DNA from: Allodiplogaster sudhausi
Lineage: Eukaryota > Nematoda > Chromadorea > Rhabditida > Diplogasteridae
DNA length: 64,000 bases
Assembly: GCA_945643635.1 (NCBI GenBank)
Contig: CALZFC010000027.1
Span: forward strand, 4,939,521-5,003,520
Direction: 5' to 3'
Shown: positions 59,130 to 64,000 of the stretch, in pieces
Position numbering within the stretch: the first letter of the stretch is position 1
Layout of the letters: each line of letters starts with the position of its first letter
The notes under the pieces: model-generated
Told to the model about the DNA's origin: nothing
The model's database searches: none
Seen by the model: the letters and a program-made list of their open reading frames with translations, nothing else
Program-made: the position numbers and the translations under genes

Positions 59130-61403
59130 CCACCCCTCCCCCACTCCACATTCCAATCCTCATCTACCTTTTCCTAATTTTGATTACTCATTCGCCTTTT
59201 GAAAGAATTTCCCGGCTTGTTAATGGTGCCTTTTTCTATATACATACAACTGACGACTGTTAAAGAAATTCACTTTTTTTCAATTAATTAGCTTGCCGAA
59301 AATAAAACGATGAATAAGGATTGAATGCTTCATCTTTTATTGGCAAGCGTGAGAGAACGATTTGTCGCTTCACACACAGAAAGTCTGCTCATCTGGTCAT
59401 TGCTTCGAAACAGCGCGACTCCATTGAGTGACCGGCAAGAGGCAACAAGAGGAGACGATGGGCTGACTCTCTGGGAAGCGAGGCAGGAGAGGAGAGAGTG
59501 AGAGATGAAGAGAAAGAGGGAGGGAGAGAGAGGAGAGAGTGAGAGAGGGATGAAGACAGAAAGTGGGAGAGATAGGAGTGAGTGAGAGAGAGAAAAGACA
59601 AAAAAAGACTAATCGTTAGAGGCAGAAGGGAGAGAAACAAAGGGAGATGAGGGAAGAAACCGGAGAGAGTTTGACGAGGGAGAGAGGGAGGGTAGGAGAG
59701 AGGACAGAGAGAGAGGGAGAGAGATAAAGAAAAGAGAGAGAGAGAGAGAGGGAGAGAGAGAGAGCGGGCGAGATTGACCGATGCGCGGACCTTCTTTGTG
59801 TGCGCATACAATCAAGCCAGGCGTCTCTGTGGTGAGTACCAACGAAGAGGTGACATGACAAGCCACTTCTTTCTTTATCTCACCATCAGAGACTCGTTTC
59901 TTTCTCTCTCTCTCTCATTCTCTCTCTCTTTCTCTCTCTCACTCTCTCTCTCACTCTCTCTCTCTCTCTTGCATCCGTCGCGTGCATTCTTCCTTGAAAC
60001 CTTCTTGGAGTCACCCATTTTACAAAAATATTAATAATAATTTTCAACTAGTTTCATACATGGTCACTCTTCCTTGAATCTTCCCAGGAGCCGACCAAAA
60101 CAGCGTTATTTGTGTGTATTCTGTTCAGAGTTCTCTTCCATAATGGACATAAACAGAAATAAAATTAACAATTTTCACCTATGAAGTGTCACAATGCTAC
60201 ATTCCTGTAAGAAGTTCCTTTTCTTCTAAAGCTACCGTATCAAGCGCAAGCCTTGAAAGGTTCTTCTTGTCTCGTCGTTTGGAGTGGCATCATGGTCCCT
60301 TGTCACCCCCTTCCCCCCCCCCCCCCCACCAACCTTTGTCCTCCTCCATCTCTGCCGCGCACATTCCAAGTGCAATGGCCGTAACGTGCGCAGATGGCCC
60401 GTGGATGCCCTTGCTTGGCTTCTTTGCGCTTTTCCCACTTGCATCTTTTCCCCCAATTCATTCTCTTATTCACACGTCGCCCCTTTTATACAATGCTCTC
60501 CTGGTCAGCCCTTTTTGCGCATTTCTTTCAGATCGCAACAGCCCTCATTGTCAGAGACGTTTGCCTTTTATATTGTCTTTTGAAAACAACCAGATACTGA
60601 TATCTTTTATACATATTTCCACAGTCGAAGATTGCAAATGAGGGAGGGTTTCTCTGTTCGGTCTCTCTCTTTCGACTCAAGCTTTTGCGTTCAACTCATT
60701 CAGCATTCATGCCTTTGCTGGATCTTCAAAGTGTCATCTAACAGATCCTTCATTGTAATGTAGTCTAAATGACTGTTCAGCCTTTTTTTCTTAATTAATG
60801 AATGACTCACAGATCAGGAAGGTATCAAAGATTCATTGATTTTGTGACATTGCTAAGACCCGAGTGGCGTTCCTGCTTCCCTTCCCATTCATTCTCGTTC
60901 TTTTGCATTGTCGGGGTATTCTCGTTTGAGCTGCTTAAGCGTGGAGGGAATTCATCATTAGTTCGTGTCCAGAATGAGACTTGTCTTGCACTAAGAGTGC
61001 CTTTTAATGTGTTCTTGGGCCTTTTTTGTTACATGATCAAGGTGGCCGGAGAGAGCGAGAGAGAGAGACAGATACAAGAAAGAGAGAGAGACATAGAGAG
61101 AGAACAGAAGATAGAGCGGACTCAGTGTCTGGATCATAACACTTTAATTCTGATCATTACCGGTCTCAAATGTTTAGTGGGATCTTTTCCTAATCTGTAT
61201 ATATTCACTTCCATAATAATCTCTGCTTTAGCCAGAAGCAGTCTTATATCAATCTCTGAGAGAGAGAGAGAAAGAGAGCGAGAGAGAGAAAGAGAGAGAG
61301 GAAATGTACTTTCTTTGATAACACCTTTCATGCCCAACTAATAGGAGGCTTGGGCTAAGTGTTTATTACTTATTAGAGTGGGCAGTCTTCTACGATTCCT
61401 AGA
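58901..61403. other. Repeat-dominated region without convincing genes, part 2
   Basis: CT arrays at 59080-59135 and 59895-59970, a 300-bp GA-rich block at 59480-59770, GA arrays at 61040-61110 and 61255-61305, and a C homopolymer with few interruptions near 60314-60328. No supported exon. Confidence 0.65.
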
Positions 61404-61502
61404 ATGCCTTGTTTGTCTCTCCTCTTATTGTCGCTACTCCTGACAACGCCCATACGTGTCACTCGGTCCGAATTCTTATCAAATACTCTCGACATCACAA
61501 AG
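61404..61502 (+). CDS. Possible signal-peptide exon of an unidentified secreted protein
   Basis: ATG at 61404 opens 33 codons ending at an AAG/gtggta donor. The translation begins MPCLSLLLLSLLLTTPIR, a convincing signal peptide, followed by a polar stretch. I found no downstream exon that continues it, so it may be chance. Confidence 0.25.
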
Positions 61503-62034
61503 GTGGTAAATACACAATTGTCTTGCCTGTTCGGATACCGCCTCGCCTTCCTAAACACTGATAACGAGCAATTTTTTGGAATGCTATTTACTGCCATAAT
61601 TTTGTGTTCAATTAAATGCCAGAAAATTTTTAAAAGAAAAATCATAGTTTTTTTCATGAAGATTCTTCATTTTCTGATACATCCTTTTCTCCAGAATTGG
61701 AAGAGACGGCGCCCGCTCTCATGTAAAGATGAATAGAAAGAGAAAGCGAGAGAGAGAGAGAGACAGAGAGAGAGAGACAGCAATAGAGACAAAGAGAGAG
61801 GGAGCGAGAGAGAGAGAGAGCGAGAGAGAGAAAAAGAGAGGACTGAAGGAGAGAGTGGCCGATGAATTGTTTTGATGATTGATTTAGGTCAGAGCGCCTT
61901 TGGGGGCTGGAATCGAGGCGGGAGCCCGTCGTCATCTCTGGACGGGTATGCACAGAATGGACCGGCCATGGGGGAGATGAGTTGTGACGAGTGAAATGTT
62001 GAGGGAATTAGTGAAGCTGCATTATGAGGAGTAT

Positions 62035-62083
<49 letters not shown>

Positions 62084-63616
62084 GGATACTAACCAAGTCT
62101 GAGAAAGTGAAGGAGAAGGTGGGATGTGTGACGCATAGCAGGAATGTCGAATTGAACACGGAGTTGGTGTGATTGGAATTTCGGGCTGAACTTTGGTGAA
62201 TGGTGATGGTTCAGGAATACCAAATGAAAACCTATTACGTCTAATAATAACTGAAAATTAACAGTTATTTGCATCGATTCCGATACAGTACTACTGTTGT
62301 GCTTTGAATGAAGCAGTTGTTTTAAAAGAAAGATTTTTTTTAAACTAGGACTTGCTCGATTGGCTTATAATGACCACTTAGAGGCAGCATCAACACTCTT
62401 TCACTTTCTGGCATCTTTATTTATCTATGATCTCTCTCTCTCTCTCTCTCTAATTCTTTGTCTTTCTCATTGTTCTACCATCTTCGCCTTCCTTCGGTCA
62501 CTGGTTTCCTTCTCCCTTCGGGCAAAAGGATGCTAACTCTTCTTCTTCCATTTTCTGTTGTTACACACACACGTGTCTCAATCTGACGCCGCATCCTCCT
62601 TCCTATCTAGCCTGTTCTCATAGTGCTGTGATCTCTTTCTTTTCTCTTACCCTCTCCATCTTTGTCTCTCTCTCTCTCCCTCTCTTCCTCCTTCTCCCTC
62701 TTCTTTCTCTTCTCTCTCTCTCTAATCCTCTCACCGTTTCCCTTCTCCTTCTTCATCAATGTTACGGAACTTTCTTACTCACTCTGGTCACGATCAGAGA
62801 GATTTTTCACACATCGCCTCTTGTGCTACACACTCTCTACTCAATATCTCTCGGGGTATCCGTCGTTCTTCTTTTTTTCGCTCATTCAATATCTTGCAAT
62901 CTTTCTTACTCACTCGCCTTACTATCTTTCCCAACCTCTCTATCTCTCTCTCTCTCTCTCTCTCCTCTCTCTCTCGTCGTGTCTCCTTCATTTCTGCACA
63001 CCAGATTCTGAATTCCATTCTTATAAATCATTGAATAATTGGTTGAACATCTGCTTTTTTCTCCCGGAATGCTTTCTCGGGCGAGTAAGCCACAAAAGGC
63101 GGCCTTTGATGTTCTCTTTCCGTATGCGTTATCCGCACCCCGAGCGATCTTCTAGAAGAAGCTTACTGTTTATTTAAGCTTTTGCGCGACCGACTATTTT
63201 CTCCCGCTTGGTTGTTTTGCGCCATATTGTTGGTGAATGAAAAAAGGAATAGGCGGCTGTCGGTTTTCATACGTATCACTGGAAAACGGCTGCTATTATT
63301 GGACTTTTGTTACTTGTACCGGATCATTCCAGGCTTATCTTGTCATCGTCCAACTTAAATGAATCGATTAACTAGCCATGAGAGAGCGAGAGGGCGAGTA
63401 AGAAAGAGAGAAAAAGAGAGAAGAGAGAAAGAGAGAGAGAGAGAGAGAAAGAGAGTTGGCATCAAATTAGCCCTTCTCTCTCTCTGCCCATTCCGTTGGC
63501 AGGCATTCAATGATTGATGATGACTCTGGTGGCTCTAGCGAGATAAGCTGATTCGTGTGGTGTACTGGAATGGCACGAGTCACCTTTCTTCTCCTCTCAA
63601 CACCGTCCACTTTCTG
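61503..63616. other. Repeat-rich terminal spacer
   Basis: GA arrays at 61735-61860, 62035-62085 and 63380-63460; CT arrays at 62425-62455, 62645-62735 and 62935-62985. No supported exon. Confidence 0.65.
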
Positions 63617-64000
63617 TCCTCCTCCTCCTCCTCCTCCTCCTCCTCCTCCTCCTCCTCCTCCTCCTCCTCCTCCTCCTCCCTCCTCCTCCTCCTCCTCGCT
63701 CCTCCTCCTCCTCCCTCCTCCTCCTCCTCCTCCTCCTCCTCCTCCTCCTCCTCCTCCCTCCTCCTCCTCCTCCTCCTCCTCTCCTCCTGCTCCTCCTCCT
63801 CCTCCCCTCCTCTCCTCCTCCTCCATCCTCCTCCTCCTCCTCCTCCTCCTCTCTCCTCCTCCTCCTCCTCCTCTCCTCCTCCTCCTCCTCCTCCTCCTCC
63901 TCCTCCTCCTCCTCCTCCTCCTCCTCCTCCTCCTCCTCCTCCTCCTCCTCCTCCTCCTCCTCCTCCTCCTCCTCCTCCTCCCTCCTCCTCCTCCTCCTCC
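63617..64000. repeat. (CTC)n trinucleotide array running off the window
   Basis: About 384 bp of CTC/TCC repeat with single-base interruptions that shift register (for example near 63678, 63700, 63758, 63781, 63806 and 63851). It continues past the end of the window, so total length is unknown. It is almost pure pyrimidine on the + strand and could form triplex DNA. Confidence 0.95.

Noticed and set aside
115..63466. Many long open frames encoding SLSLSL or RERERE repeats across the window
   Set aside because: These are translations of CT/GA microsatellites, open in several frames at once, not genes.
1..64000. Prokaryotic features: operons, CRISPR arrays, insertion sequences, attachment sites; also tRNA or rRNA genes
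   Set aside because: Gene structure is eukaryotic throughout. The short tandem repeats have no CRISPR-like spacers, and I recognised no tRNA cloverleaf or rRNA sequence by eye; a tRNAscan/Rfam run would be decisive.

Overview
This is animal nuclear DNA. Genes are split into many small exons with GT-AG and some GC-AG introns, and the recognisable products are metazoan: a D1-like dopamine receptor, an SLC26 anion transporter, a PRPP-synthetase-associated protein, an M13 neprilysin-like peptidase, a two-RRM SR splicing factor and a group-III-like secreted phospholipase A2. Exons are GC-rich at third codon positions; introns and spacers are AT-rich and full of CT/GA microsatellites. Compact genes, short introns and a DUF1647-like glycosyltransferase-type gene suggest a small-genome invertebrate, possibly a nematode or another ecdysozoan. 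I cannot fix the species.

Layout. 1-4764 is repeat-rich non-coding DNA. 4766-13420 (+) is the dopamine-receptor gene, 9 exons, 495 codons, fully open. 14605-28428 (-) is the SLC26 gene, at least 15 exons, about 614 codons, tail-to-tail with the receptor. Its 5.7 kb intron (18918-24663) holds a phospholipase A2-like gene on the opposite strand (22769-23844). 31237-34633 (-) is the PRPSAP gene, 11 exons, 365 codons, with one splice junction that needs a CG acceptor. 37050-40393 (+) is a decayed M13 peptidase: it keeps HExTH but has frameshifts and has lost the segment that should carry ENIADxGG. 41029-44127 (+) is an intact SR protein of 300 codons with GC-AG introns. 46803-47576 and 48977-49502 (-) are two tandem paralogues encoding small secreted proteins of 111 and 106 residues that I do not recognise. 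They share exon structure, a basic-flanked NTRFRP block and an ADIDENGVF block. 51396-53477 (-) is a type II membrane glycosyltransferase-like gene. 53.5-64 kb has almost no convincing coding sequence and is dominated by CT/GA arrays, ending in a (CTC)n array that runs off the window.

The genes do not form one pathway. The most interesting items are the paired secreted proteins, the dying peptidase gene, the nested antisense phospholipase, the odd PRPSAP splice site, a perfect 24-bp hairpin in a receptor intron, and CT arrays that can fill almost a whole intron. All exon models are by eye from splice signals, reading phase and family resemblance; no alignment or search was run.
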